From: an uncultured Lachnospiraceae bacterium
GTDB lineage: Bacteria > Bacillota > Clostridia > Lachnospirales > Lachnospiraceae
DNA length: 64,000 nt
Direction: 5' to 3'
Assembly (NCBI GenBank): GCA_902797185.1
Contig: CADBRV010000092.1
Span: 1 to 64,000, forward strand
Shown: piece by piece, positions 1 through 7,978 of the stretch
Layout: each line of letters starts with the position of its first letter
Numbering within the stretch: position 1 is the stretch's first letter
Position numbers and translations under genes: made by a program
The notes under the pieces: model-generated
The model's database searches: none
What the model was told of the DNA's origin: nothing
The model's input: the letters and a program-made list of their open reading frames with translations, nothing else

Positions 1-233
1 ACCATTCTACAGCTTTAGCAATGAAGGGGGAGCAGATCCTGACTGGTTGCCAGGTCTTCTGTTACCCACAACCTTATTGTAGGAGGAATTGAGACCGATT
101 CCTGACACAAAGAGGGAAACCAATTCTGCATGCAAAGGTTTGGGCTTTAGTAAGGATACAAAGGACAGAGGTGGCTCCCGGACACAAGAGGACTGGGAAA
201 TATTTCTGCAGCTTGGGATGACAAAGGACAAAG
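1..233. other. Sequence upstream of the first capsule gene
   Basis: No complete gene is supported here. Short open plus-strand stretches run in from the window edge and stop within about the first 90 bases, so the start may hold the end of an upstream gene, but no recognisable protein tail is visible. An open frame on the minus strand (7-231) has no ribosome binding site and no recognisable protein. The last bases carry an AAAGGA ribosome binding site for the gene at 234. Confidence 0.4.
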
Positions 234-881
234 ATGATTGATTTTACGCTGGACTATCATGCGCATATCCTGCCAAATTGCGACCACGGGAGCAATAGCC
301 TCCAGGTCTCATTGAAGCAGCTGGAAATGGCAGGGGCGGCCGGAGTCCATACAATCATCGCGACCTCCCATTTCTATCCGGATAAGGAAAGCGCCGGCTC
401 CTTCCTGTCAAGGAGGGAGGACTCGTACCAGCAGCTCCTTCCCCATTTAGGAGAGGGGCTTCCGGAGGTCAAGCTCGGTGCGGAAGTGCTGATTTGCAGT
501 GGTTTGGACAGGCTCGATGGCCTGGAAAGGCTGTGCCGGCAGGGGACCAACGAGCTCCTTTTGGAAATGCCCTTTTACGATTGGCCGGAGGATCTTTGGG
601 AGACGCTTTACAGCCTCCAGGAGAGGGAAGATATCCAGGTCGTGCTCGCCCATGTAGACCGATACCCGCCAGATTACATAGACCAGCTGGCAGAAGACGG
701 GTTCTGCCTGCAGTTAAACGCGGAAGGCGTCTGCAGCAGGCGGAAAAGGAAGAAATGCATCCAATGGGCTAAGGCAGGTTATGTGCGTTACCTGGGCAGC
801 GACATCCATATGCTGGGAAACCAATATAAGCAGTGGGTAAAAGCAAAAAATGTTTTGACGAAAAAATGTGGGGAGGAATAA
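234..881 (+). CDS. CpsB/YwqE-type tyrosine-protein phosphatase (PHP family)
   Basis: A metal-dependent protein tyrosine phosphatase of the PHP fold, which in capsule loci dephosphorylates the tyrosine autokinase that controls chain export. The family metal ligands appear in order: DYHAH (His9, His11), Asp17, ATSHFYP (His46), GAEVLI (Glu84), LAHVDRY (His140, Arg143) and LGSDIH (Asp190, His192). At 215 residues it is shorter than the usual 240-260, and DDG of the family is replaced by CDHG at the N-terminus. An AAAGGA ribosome binding site precedes the ATG. It is the first gene of the capsule cluster in this window; the kinase and chain-length genes are not visible and probably lie upstream. 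The next gene starts 5 bases after its stop. Confidence 0.85.
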   Translation: MIDFTLDYHAHILPNCDHGSNSLQVSLKQLEMAGAAGVHTIIATSHFYPDKESAGSFLSRREDSYQQLLPHLGEGLPEVKLGAEVLICSGLDRLDGLERLCRQGTNELLLEMPFYDWPEDLWETLYSLQEREDIQVVLAHVDRYPPDYIDQLAEDGFCLQLNAEGVCSRRKRKKCIQWAKAGYVRYLGSDIHMLGNQYKQWVKAKNVLTKKCGEE

Positions 882-886
882 AGAAG

Positions 887-1477
887 ATGGAAACACCAAC
901 GGACAACAAGGGAAAGGCAGGAAAGAAAAAAGCGACCGTTGCAATATGCCTGGCGGCCCTTGCCGTCGTGGTGGCGATTGCGGTTTTTGTGGCTTGGAAC
1001 CGGAGCCATCATAGGGAGGGGGCACAGGAATCCGCAAACGCGGCGTCCTCCCAAGCGGTTTCTTCTGACCCTGGGGAAAGCGGGAACGCGGAAGCCAAAA
1101 CAATTAAAACCCCGGTGGGAGAGCTTTCTCTGCCGCAGGAATGGGGAGATTCCGTGGAGACCAAGGAAGACCTTTCAGGAAATACCGGATCCATCGAGTT
1201 TGACAGCAAAGTAGGAAATGACAAGGTTACGCTGTTCACCCTGGTTTTCGGCGGGCAGCAGGACGGGTATTACGTCGGATACCTCCCGGATCAGGATGGA
1301 AATGAAATCTCCGTTTATCTGGAAATCAGTGAAATAGAGGCGGATCCTTCCTGGTCGGAGGACGAAACGAAGCAGGTAAATGACCTGCAGGGCGGCGTCA
1401 ACGACCTGTTGGACCAGATCCGCAATATACAAGGATTCGTATCAAGTGATGAATCAGGAACAAGCACGGAAAATTAA
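887..1477 (+). CDS. Small membrane-anchored protein of the capsule cluster, function unknown
   Basis: A 196-residue protein with a lysine-rich cytoplasmic head, one N-terminal membrane segment (about residues 14-36) and a soluble outer domain after a Ser/Ala/Gly-rich linker. The outer domain is acidic and predicted to lie outside the cell. I do not recognise the family. The start at 887 follows a GGGAGG site that overlaps the end of the phosphatase gene; an in-frame ATG at 833 lacks such a site. The 3' end overlaps the acyltransferase gene by 29 bases, so the genes are translationally linked. It may be an accessory protein of capsule assembly, but that is inferred only from position. Confidence 0.7.
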   Translation: METPTDNKGKAGKKKATVAICLAALAVVVAIAVFVAWNRSHHREGAQESANAASSQAVSSDPGESGNAEAKTIKTPVGELSLPQEWGDSVETKEDLSGNTGSIEFDSKVGNDKVTLFTLVFGGQQDGYYVGYLPDQDGNEISVYLEISEIEADPSWSEDETKQVNDLQGGVNDLLDQIRNIQGFVSSDESGTSTEN

Positions 1478-2000
1478 AAGGAAAATCGGAGGCGTCCTTT
1501 ATTATTCCATCGCAAAGCATCTGCCGCCTTCCTATAGCTCGGTAAAGGTAGGGCAGAAAAGGCTGCGCGGGTTTTGCGGGAAGTTGATGCTGAAACACTG
1601 CGGACGCCATGTAAATATAGAAAAAAACGCGATTTTCTCGCCGCGTGTCTCGCTGGGAGATTTCTCCGGCATCGGCGTCAACGCAAAGATATATGGAACT
1701 TGTGAGATTGGCAGCCATGTGATGATGGGGGAAGATGTCACGATCATTACCAGGAACCATGCGTTTTCCAGGACCGATATCCCGATGATGGAACAGGGGT
1801 TTGGAGAAGAACTCCCAGTGGTGATAGGGGATGACTGCTGGATCGGGGACCGGGTGATGATCCTGCCCGGAGTCCATATCGGGAGCCATAGTATTATCGG
1901 CGCTGGCTCAGTTGTGACGAAAGACATATCACCATATTCCATTGCGGTTGGGAACCCGGCTAAGGTGGTAAAGAGCCGGAAAGAAAAAGAGGCTTTTTGA
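1449..2000 (+). CDS. Hexapeptide-repeat O-acyltransferase
   Basis: A left-handed beta-helix acyltransferase of the LbetaH family (maltose acetyltransferase/WcaF type), which moves an acetyl group from acetyl-CoA to a sugar hydroxyl. Hexapeptide turns are visible from about residue 60 (VSLGDF, IYGTCEIGSHVMMGED) to the C-terminal coil (VVIGDDCWIGDRVMILPGV, IGAGSVVTKDI). The likely catalytic histidine is in TRNHAF, and the family ending AVGNPAKVVK is present. It is 182 residues, normal for the family. The start overlaps the previous gene; the AAGGA site 13 bases upstream is only fair. The likely role is O-acetylation of the exopolysaccharide repeat unit. The stop codon falls at the edge of the 22-bp repeat array. 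Confidence 0.85.
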   Translation: MNQEQARKIKRKIGGVLYYSIAKHLPPSYSSVKVGQKRLRGFCGKLMLKHCGRHVNIEKNAIFSPRVSLGDFSGIGVNAKIYGTCEIGSHVMMGEDVTIITRNHAFSRTDIPMMEQGFGEELPVVIGDDCWIGDRVMILPGVHIGSHSIIGAGSVVTKDISPYSIAVGNPAKVVKSRKEKEAF

Positions 2001-2105
2001 GAGAAGGAATATTTTCGTTTGAGAGACAAGGTTTTTTCGTTTGAGAGAAAGGGTCTTTTTACTTGCGGGTGACTTTTTTACTTGAGAGAAGGGATTTTTC
2101 CCCTT
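1991..2105. repeat. Degenerate 22-bp tandem repeat array, about five units
   Basis: The motif TTTGAGAGA recurs with its G at 1999, 2021 and 2043, then as CTTGCGGGTG at 2065 and CTTGAGAGA at 2084. That is a 22-bp period with a shorter last step. Each unit ends in a T-rich run. The first unit overlaps the stop codon of the acyltransferase gene. The array fills most of the gap before the Lgt-like gene and has no spacer sequences, so it is not a CRISPR array. Confidence 0.8.
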
Positions 2106-2184
2106 GCTGTAGAGGACTTTATTAATAGAAGGAAAAATAGAAAGACAAAAATAGATGGGGTTAGAGTACGAGGGTTTATAAGTA

Positions 2185-3021
2185 ATGGAATGGGTTTTGG
2201 AACATTCGCTGCTGGTATTGCTGCTGGCAGGCACCATCTTCACCTATTGCTGGATGGTGGCACATAAAGAAAAATTCCATCTTTCCTGGGGAACTGCGAT
2301 ACCTGCGGCAGTCATTTTGACTGCATGGGGCGTCATCTGCGTCAAGGCTTTCGCGTTTGCGGAATCCGGGTTCCAGCCAAAAGACCTGGGGAACATGAGC
2401 CTGTTTGGAGGCGTGTTCTTTATGCCGGTTTATTTTTACCTTTTGGCAAAAATCGTCCGCGCAAAACCGAAAGCAATCTTTGATTATGGGACGATCTGCA
2501 TGGTCTTTGTCATCATGTGCGCAAGGGTCAACTGCCTCATTACTGGATGTTGTTATGGGCTATATATTCCCGGGACACATTTCAGATGGCCCACGAGGCA
2601 GGCGGAGATTGTTTACTACATCATCCTGATGGTCTGGATCGTCCGGAAGCTGCCGGAAATATATCCGATGCAGGATGGAAAAAATGGAACGCATCCGATG
2701 GCAGAAAAAAATAGCAGGGCGCATTTGATACAGGGTAGAAACAGCGGAACCTATCCCGTTCAAGGGAAAAGCAGAGGAATATCGGAAGAAGGGATCATTT
2801 ATCCGGCTTATATGATGTCTTACGGGATTTTCCGGTTTATCTGTGAATTTTTCCGATATGACGACAGTGGTCTGCTGTTCCATCTGGGGCATTTATGGGC
2901 AGCCCTTTCCTTCTGCATCGGCATCAGCTTTTATATACAGATTAAGGGAAACCAGGATAAAGAAAAAAATAATGGAAGAAATAGAAGAAAGAAAAAGAAC
3001 CTGACTAGGAAGAAAAGCTGA
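2185..3021 (+). CDS. Lgt-like membrane protein (prolipoprotein diacylglyceryl transferase family)
   Basis: A polytopic membrane protein of 278 residues resembling Lgt. The signature region reads ARVNCLITGCCYG, matching the R-x-x-C-x-x-x-G-C-C-x-G variant of clostridial Lgt-like proteins rather than the classical GNFIN motif. A YGIFRFICEFFR segment near the C-terminus matches the conserved RFxxEFFR region. Several hydrophobic segments lie in residues 5-160 and 205-255. Residues 160-199 are a hydrophilic insert made of four 10-residue repeats. The C-terminal tail is strongly basic. A weak AGGG site precedes the ATG. Its place in a capsule locus makes a role in lipid transfer to an envelope component possible, but a standard lipoprotein role cannot be excluded. 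Confidence 0.7.
   Translation: MEWVLEHSLLVLLLAGTIFTYCWMVAHKEKFHLSWGTAIPAAVILTAWGVICVKAFAFAESGFQPKDLGNMSLFGGVFFMPVYFYLLAKIVRAKPKAIFDYGTICMVFVIMCARVNCLITGCCYGLYIPGTHFRWPTRQAEIVYYIILMVWIVRKLPEIYPMQDGKNGTHPMAEKNSRAHLIQGRNSGTYPVQGKSRGISEEGIIYPAYMMSYGIFRFICEFFRYDDSGLLFHLGHLWAALSFCIGISFYIQIKGNQDKEKNNGRNRRKKKNLTRKKS
2662..2781 (+). repeat. In-frame 30-bp tandem repeat (four units) inside the Lgt-like gene
   Basis: Four consecutive 30-bp units start at 2662, 2692, 2722 and 2752 and encode YPMQDGKNGT, HPMAEKNSRA, HLIQGRNSGT and YPVQGKSRGI. The period is a multiple of three, so copy-number change would keep the frame. The repeat lies in a loop between predicted membrane segments, a region that varies in length in this family. 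Confidence 0.75.
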
Positions 3022-3040
3022 AAGAAGGGGAGTGGTGTAG

Positions 3041-6000
3041 ATGAAAGAAATGAAAGAAGTGTGGCGGCGGTTCGTCACAGTAGTATTAGCCGTCTTAATG
3101 GCGGTTACCCTGGTGCCGGTTTCCGGTCTTGCCGGGGTTACGGCATTTGCGGCAACTAGTGGGACGGTGGCTGGGCTGGGAGACAGCGAGATCGGGCTCA
3201 GCTATTCGGGGACTGCTACGGATGCATGGTCCGCGTCTGGTACCTTCATCATGGGTTCCGTAACCTCTGTAACAGGCACATGTGGTACAGACCACTATAA
3301 TTCTACATTGACGATTACCAATAAGAAATCTACAAAGGCCACTTTGCAGTTCTCTTATGCGGTTACGAAGAATGGTGGCACGGTCCAGATAGATAGCACC
3401 GATGCAGACAGCAGCGGGTCATATACAAAAGAATTGGATCCAAATGCCTCGACTACGATTTATATCAAATCTAATGAAAATAAGGCTTATACTACTACGA
3501 TCCAGATCAGTGGAATCCAGCTGATAACGGACCAACAGGTCAAGACCACTTTCAAGCCGGCAGAAAACGGAAGCTATACCATAAACGGTACAAAGGTAGA
3601 AACAGACCAGGAAATGACAAATAGCTCGTTGACAGCATACAGCCTGGTAGCGACTCCGGATGACGGGTATCAGTTTCTGGGATGGTATAACGAGACTTCT
3701 GGAAAATACCTTTCAACGAATGCGACAGCTTCTTTGTACATTACAGCAGACAGCGTGGTGACAGCCAAATTTGCTCCTTCGACGGCTGCCATTTTTGATG
3801 CGGGAGGACAGGCATTTGCAGACCTGGGGGAAGCAGTCCAGTATGCGCAGGCGAATAAGGTTACGAAAATTACGCTTACCAATAGCGGCAGCATCAGCGG
3901 ATCTTATACGATTCCGGCAGGGATCACCCTCCTGATCCCCTTTGACGCTGCAGGTACTTTGTATGCAGCGACACCAAAAGTGCTGGACAGCGGTAGTACA
4001 ACATCAGCAAAAAATGAATACCGGAGGCTGACCCTGGCGCAGGGCACTTCTTTGACGGTAGATGGCGCCATCAGCGTGGGTGGCCAGTACCGGTCAGCAA
4101 TAGGCTCTGATTCCGGCAGGATGTCCGGAGCGTATGGACAAGTGCAGCTGGAGCAGGGCAGTTCGATCAATATTGAAAATGGAGGCAACCTTTATGCCTG
4201 GGGCTTTGTATCCGGTCCTGGCACAGTTACGGCGCAGTCTGGCGCGGCTGTTTATGAATGGTTCCAGATCGCGGATTTCCGCGGTGGGTCAGCAACCATG
4301 GGTATGAGCAACCAGGTGTTCCCCTTCAGCCAGTATTTCATACAGAATATCGAGTCGGCATTGACATTGGAAGCCGGCGCAAAGGAAAACGTTTATACAG
4401 GAATCTATGCCTCGAGGCGGACTTTTGGTACTGCTATCGCGCTCATCGGTGATGACGGCATGTTCAAGATTGATTCCGGCAGCCTGACCAAGAGCTATGA
4501 CGGTTCTACGGACCGGACGATCTACGATATTAACGGGACGGCGGAATTGAACAGCTTGAAGCTGAGCCTTATGGGAATATCAGTGGATTCTTCCAGCTAT
4601 GTCCTCCCAATCACCAATAATATGTCCATCAACATTGCTTCCGGTGGGAAACTGACCGTGAACCAGTCCGCATCCCTCCTTCCCGGCGTGGAAGTCAATA
4701 TTGCGGAAAATGGCGATCTGGATGTAGCCAGCGGAAAGAGCCTATATGTCTATGACGGGGATGACTGGGGCAATTATTCTATTACAAAGAAATTTTATCC
4801 GGTGGCTTACGCTCCCAGCAAGACATATAACAGGACAGATGCCGACCTTGCCGATGCCAGGATTACGGTGGACGGCTCGCTGACAGCAGAAGGCAGCATC
4901 TATACTACCGATAAAGGTGCGGCAATCTGTTCATCCGGCGCCGGGCAGTATGTCCAGTCCGGGACTCCCGGTACGGAGACTGTAACCCACCAGTATACCC
5001 AGAGCTACAGCAGCGTGACGGACCATCAGATCGCGATTACGCCGGCGAAACTTTTGAACGCGGATGGGACCTATACCGAAACAGCATCCGCAAAAGCAGG
5101 AGATACCATTTCTTATGTAAGCGGGACGTGGGGAGGCACGCAGGTTTCTTATACCGTTACCTGGCTGGATGAGGATGGGACCGTCCTGGAAACAGACACA
5201 GATGTCAAAGCCGGCACTACCCCGGCTTATGACGGCGCGACCCCAACGAAGGCGGCAGATGCCCAGTACACTTACACGTTCAGCGGATGGACGCCGGATG
5301 TAAGCGCGGTTACCGGGGACATCTCTTACAAGGCTGTTTATACCAGGACCACCAACCAGTATACGGTTACCTGGAAAGATGAAGACGGCACCGTCTTAAA
5401 GACTGAAAAACTGGATTATGGCGCAACGCCAAGCTATTCCGGCGACACGCCTACGAAAGAAGGCGACGCGGAGCACAGCTATACGTTTGCCGGCTGGAAA
5501 GCCATCGCGGAAGACGGCACGCAGTCTGACATTACAACCGTGACAGCAGATGCAACCTATACCGCGACTTATACCGAAAGCGTCAATTCCTATACGGTTA
5601 CCTGGCAGAATGACGATGGGACGCAGCTCCAGAAGGAGGAAAATGTCCCCTATGGGGCCACGCCGGAATATACAGGTGAGACGCCTACGAAGGCGGCTGA
5701 CGCGCAGTATACCTACACCTTTATCGGTTGGACGCCGGCAGTGGACGCCATAACGGGTGATACGACTTATACCGCCACCTACCAGGCAGATGTCAATAAA
5801 TACAAGGTGACCTGGGAGAATGAAGACGGCACCGAAATAAAGACGGAAGAAGTGGAATATGGCACAATGCCTGCCTATAGCGGGGAAACTCCGACGAAGG
5901 AAGGGGACGCGCAGTATTCCTACACTTTCTCCGGCTGGAAAGCGGTAGCGGAAGATGGTACCAAGACGGACATCGCGGAAGTAACAGGAGATGTTACTTA

Positions 6001-7573
6001 TGTCGCACAGTTTGACCAGGACGTGAACAAGTACACCATTACCTGGGTGAACGCGGACGGGACAGAGCTGGAAAGTGACGAGCTGGAATATGGCGAAACG
6101 CCTTCTTATACAGGGGCAACCCCCACAAAGGCAAGTGATGCAAACTTCAGCTACACCTTCAGCGGATGGAGCCCGGATCTTGCAGAGGTAACAGGAAACG
6201 CTTCCTATACAGCGCAGTTTACAAGGGCATCTTTGTATACCTATAAGGTCACCTTTGACGCCAACGGTGGAACCGGCGAGATGGACGCCCAGTCCTTTGC
6301 TTCCGGAGTAGACGCGTCCCTTAACGCGAATGCATTTACCAGAGAAAATTATTCTTTCGCAGGCTGGAATACTTCTGCCGACGGCACAGGGACAGCATAT
6401 GCGGACCAGGCAGCCGTAGGTGCCACCCTTTCCGGAGACCTTACGTTGTATGCCCAGTGGAAGCTAGAGAACGGCTGGCTGACAGACAGCAGGGGGAAAA
6501 CGTATTACCAGGACGGCGAGATTGCTTATCATTCTTCCTGGGCAACGATTGACTCAAACAAATACTATTTTGACCAGGATGGCTATGTCGTGACTGGGAT
6601 CTATTCGATCGTGCCGGAAGGCGGCAGCGAAGAGGCCAGGTGCGTTTTTGACAGCGAAGGCGTTTTCCAGGAAGGCCAGTCCGGCGTTTATACCACAGGT
6701 GATGATACCTACTGGCTGGACAGCGGGATTATTGAGGAATATCCGGGGCTGAAGCAGGTAACCCGGGACGGGCAGACGCTCTATTACTACTTTGGCAGTG
6801 ACGGGAAAGCCGTCAAGGACGGAAATTACAAGGTAGAGAAGAACAACGGGCTGAGGCTCCCCTGCTACCAGTACAAATTTGATAAGGACGGCATCATCGA
6901 ACATGACGCGGATACCTCGAAGAACGGGATCTGCGACGGGGATGGCTCCAAGTTCTATTACATCGACGGGATCAAGGTCGGGGAAGGCCTCCTGAAGATA
7001 AATGGCAGCTATTATTATGCCAGGACTTCCACCGGCGAGATCATCCGCGGCAGGAAGTACTGGGTGACCAAGACCAATAACCTTGGGATTTCGGAAGGCG
7101 AATACGAGTTTGATTCCGACGGGAAATTGATCTTGGACGGCTTTGTACAGGTAGGAAAGTATACCTATTACTATGAAAAAGGGACTTTGAAAAAAGGCTT
7201 TACGAAAATAGGGGATGACTACTATTTGTTCAATTCCAGCAGCGGGATGATGTATCACGATGGCACTTTCTGGGTACCGGACAATTCCTATGGGCTCCCA
7301 GGTGGCATGTACCAGTTCGGGTCGGACGGGAAACTGCAGCTCCGGAATGGGTTTGCTACCGAAACCCATAAAGATGGGAAAACTTATACATACTACTACA
7401 AAGACAATGTCAAAGTAAAAGGCTTTACCAAGATCGGTGATGACTATTACATGTTCAACCGCAGCAGCGGGATGATGTACACCAACGCCACTATGTGGGT
7501 GGCCGGCGAGAATGAGTATGGGATTGCCGGCGGCATGTATTACTTTGGCGCGGACGGAAAAATGCAGAAATAG
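3041..7573 (+). CDS. Secreted repeat protein with wall-binding repeats
   Basis: A 1510-residue exported protein. The N-terminus is a signal peptide (basic start, hydrophobic core, cleavage near AFA-AT at about residue 38). Residues about 40-700 form a beta-rich region of unknown type with GWYNE and parallel-helix-like stretches. Five tandem TVTW...DGT...GW...Y repeats of about 70-77 residues follow (bases about 5143-6234), then one Listeria-Bacteroides-type repeat (VTFDANGG...GWNT...LYAQW). From about residue 1145 to the end are aromatic glucan/choline-binding-type wall repeats (KYYFDQDG, YYYFGSDGK). The start has an AGGGGAG site. It is probably held non-covalently on the wall by its C-terminus. 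Neighbouring capsule genes suggest the polymer as a ligand, which is inference. Confidence 0.85.
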   Translation: MKEMKEVWRRFVTVVLAVLMAVTLVPVSGLAGVTAFAATSGTVAGLGDSEIGLSYSGTATDAWSASGTFIMGSVTSVTGTCGTDHYNSTLTITNKKSTKATLQFSYAVTKNGGTVQIDSTDADSSGSYTKELDPNASTTIYIKSNENKAYTTTIQISGIQLITDQQVKTTFKPAENGSYTINGTKVETDQEMTNSSLTAYSLVATPDDGYQFLGWYNETSGKYLSTNATASLYITADSVVTAKFAPSTAAIFDAGGQAFADLGEAVQYAQANKVTKITLTNSGSISGSYTIPAGITLLIPFDAAGTLYAATPKVLDSGSTTSAKNEYRRLTLAQGTSLTVDGAISVGGQYRSAIGSDSGRMSGAYGQVQLEQGSSINIENGGNLYAWGFVSGPGTVTAQSGAAVYEWFQIADFRGGSATMGMSNQVFPFSQYFIQNIESALTLEAGAKENVYTGIYASRRTFGTAIALIGDDGMFKIDSGSLTKSYDGSTDRTIYDINGTAELNSLKLSLMGISVDSSSYVLPITNNMSINIASGGKLTVNQSASLLPGVEVNIAENGDLDVASGKSLYVYDGDDWGNYSITKKFYPVAYAPSKTYNRTDADLADARITVDGSLTAEGSIYTTDKGAAICSSGAGQYVQSGTPGTETVTHQYTQSYSSVTDHQIAITPAKLLNADGTYTETASAKAGDTISYVSGTWGGTQVSYTVTWLDEDGTVLETDTDVKAGTTPAYDGATPTKAADAQYTYTFSGWTPDVSAVTGDISYKAVYTRTTNQYTVTWKDEDGTVLKTEKLDYGATPSYSGDTPTKEGDAEHSYTFAGWKAIAEDGTQSDITTVTADATYTATYTESVNSYTVTWQNDDGTQLQKEENVPYGATPEYTGETPTKAADAQYTYTFIGWTPAVDAITGDTTYTATYQADVNKYKVTWENEDGTEIKTEEVEYGTMPAYSGETPTKEGDAQYSYTFSGWKAVAEDGTKTDIAEVTGDVTYVAQFDQDVNKYTITWVNADGTELESDELEYGETPSYTGATPTKASDANFSYTFSGWSPDLAEVTGNASYTAQFTRASLYTYKVTFDANGGTGEMDAQSFASGVDASLNANAFTRENYSFAGWNTSADGTGTAYADQAAVGATLSGDLTLYAQWKLENGWLTDSRGKTYYQDGEIAYHSSWATIDSNKYYFDQDGYVVTGIYSIVPEGGSEEARCVFDSEGVFQEGQSGVYTTGDDTYWLDSGIIEEYPGLKQVTRDGQTLYYYFGSDGKAVKDGNYKVEKNNGLRLPCYQYKFDKDGIIEHDADTSKNGICDGDGSKFYYIDGIKVGEGLLKINGSYYYARTSTGEIIRGRKYWVTKTNNLGISEGEYEFDSDGKLILDGFVQVGKYTYYYEKGTLKKGFTKIGDDYYLFNSSSGMMYHDGTFWVPDNSYGLPGGMYQFGSDGKLQLRNGFATETHKDGKTYTYYYKDNVKVKGFTKIGDDYYMFNRSSGMMYTNATMWVAGENEYGIAGGMYYFGADGKMQK
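5143..6234 (+). repeat. Five coding repeats in an alternating short/long pattern
   Basis: Five protein repeats begin with (Y/K)xVTW and end with a YTATY-like strand. Repeats 1, 3 and 5 have a short GWTPxVxxxTGD loop. Repeats 2 and 4 carry a longer GWKAxAEDGT insertion. This alternation indicates growth by duplication of a two-repeat block of about 440 bp. Confidence 0.75.
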
Positions 7574-7978
7574 GATAGGCTGCGCGGAAATAGGATAAGT
7601 TACTGATGGACGGATATTTCACCTCGGAAATCATTTCGGGTGGAATATCCGTTTCAGAAGTTTTATCGGTTTTCCAGAAGCAGTCCGGCTTTTCGGAATC
7701 CTATCGGTTTTCCAGAAGCAGTCCGGCTTTTCGGAATCCTATCGGTTTTCCAGAAGCAGTCCGGCTTTTCTGAACTTTATCGGTTTTCCAGAAGCAATCC
7801 GGCTTTTCGGAACCCTATCGGTTTTTCAGAAGTAGTTCGGTTTAATGAACTCTATCGTTTTTCCGAAGGCTGATGGGGGTTCTGAAGTTTTATTGGATTT
7901 TCAAAAGCATTATCAGGCTTTTAGAGTTTTACCTGGTTTTCAGAAACCATGCCAGGTTTTGAGAAGGAAGGGGACTAT
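7574..7978. other. Gap between the two large wall-protein genes, mostly tandem repeat
   Basis: The gap of about 400 bases begins with roughly 90 bases without clear structure and is then filled by the 38-bp repeat array. No terminator with a T-tract was seen before the array. The last bases carry AAGGAAGGGG, the ribosome binding site of the next gene. Confidence 0.6.
7664..7948. repeat. 38-bp tandem repeat array, about 7.5 units, decaying toward its 3' end
   Basis: The word TATCGG (or a variant) recurs at 7664, 7702, 7740, 7778, 7816, 7853, 7891 and 7930, with steps of 38, 38, 38, 38, 37, 38 and 39 bases. The first three units are nearly identical; later ones diverge step by step. Each unit carries TTTTCCAGAAGCAGTCCGG followed by CTTTTCGGAA. 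There are no spacers. The period is not a multiple of three, so it is not a conserved coding repeat. Confidence 0.9.

Noticed and set aside
7-231. A 74-residue minus-strand gene at the window edge
   Set aside because: No ribosome binding site, no recognisable features, and it opposes the direction of the capsule genes.
7664-7948. CRISPR array
   Set aside because: Units abut directly with a 38-bp period and no variable spacers, and no cas gene is in the window. The same holds for the 22-, 42-, 45- and 14-bp arrays.
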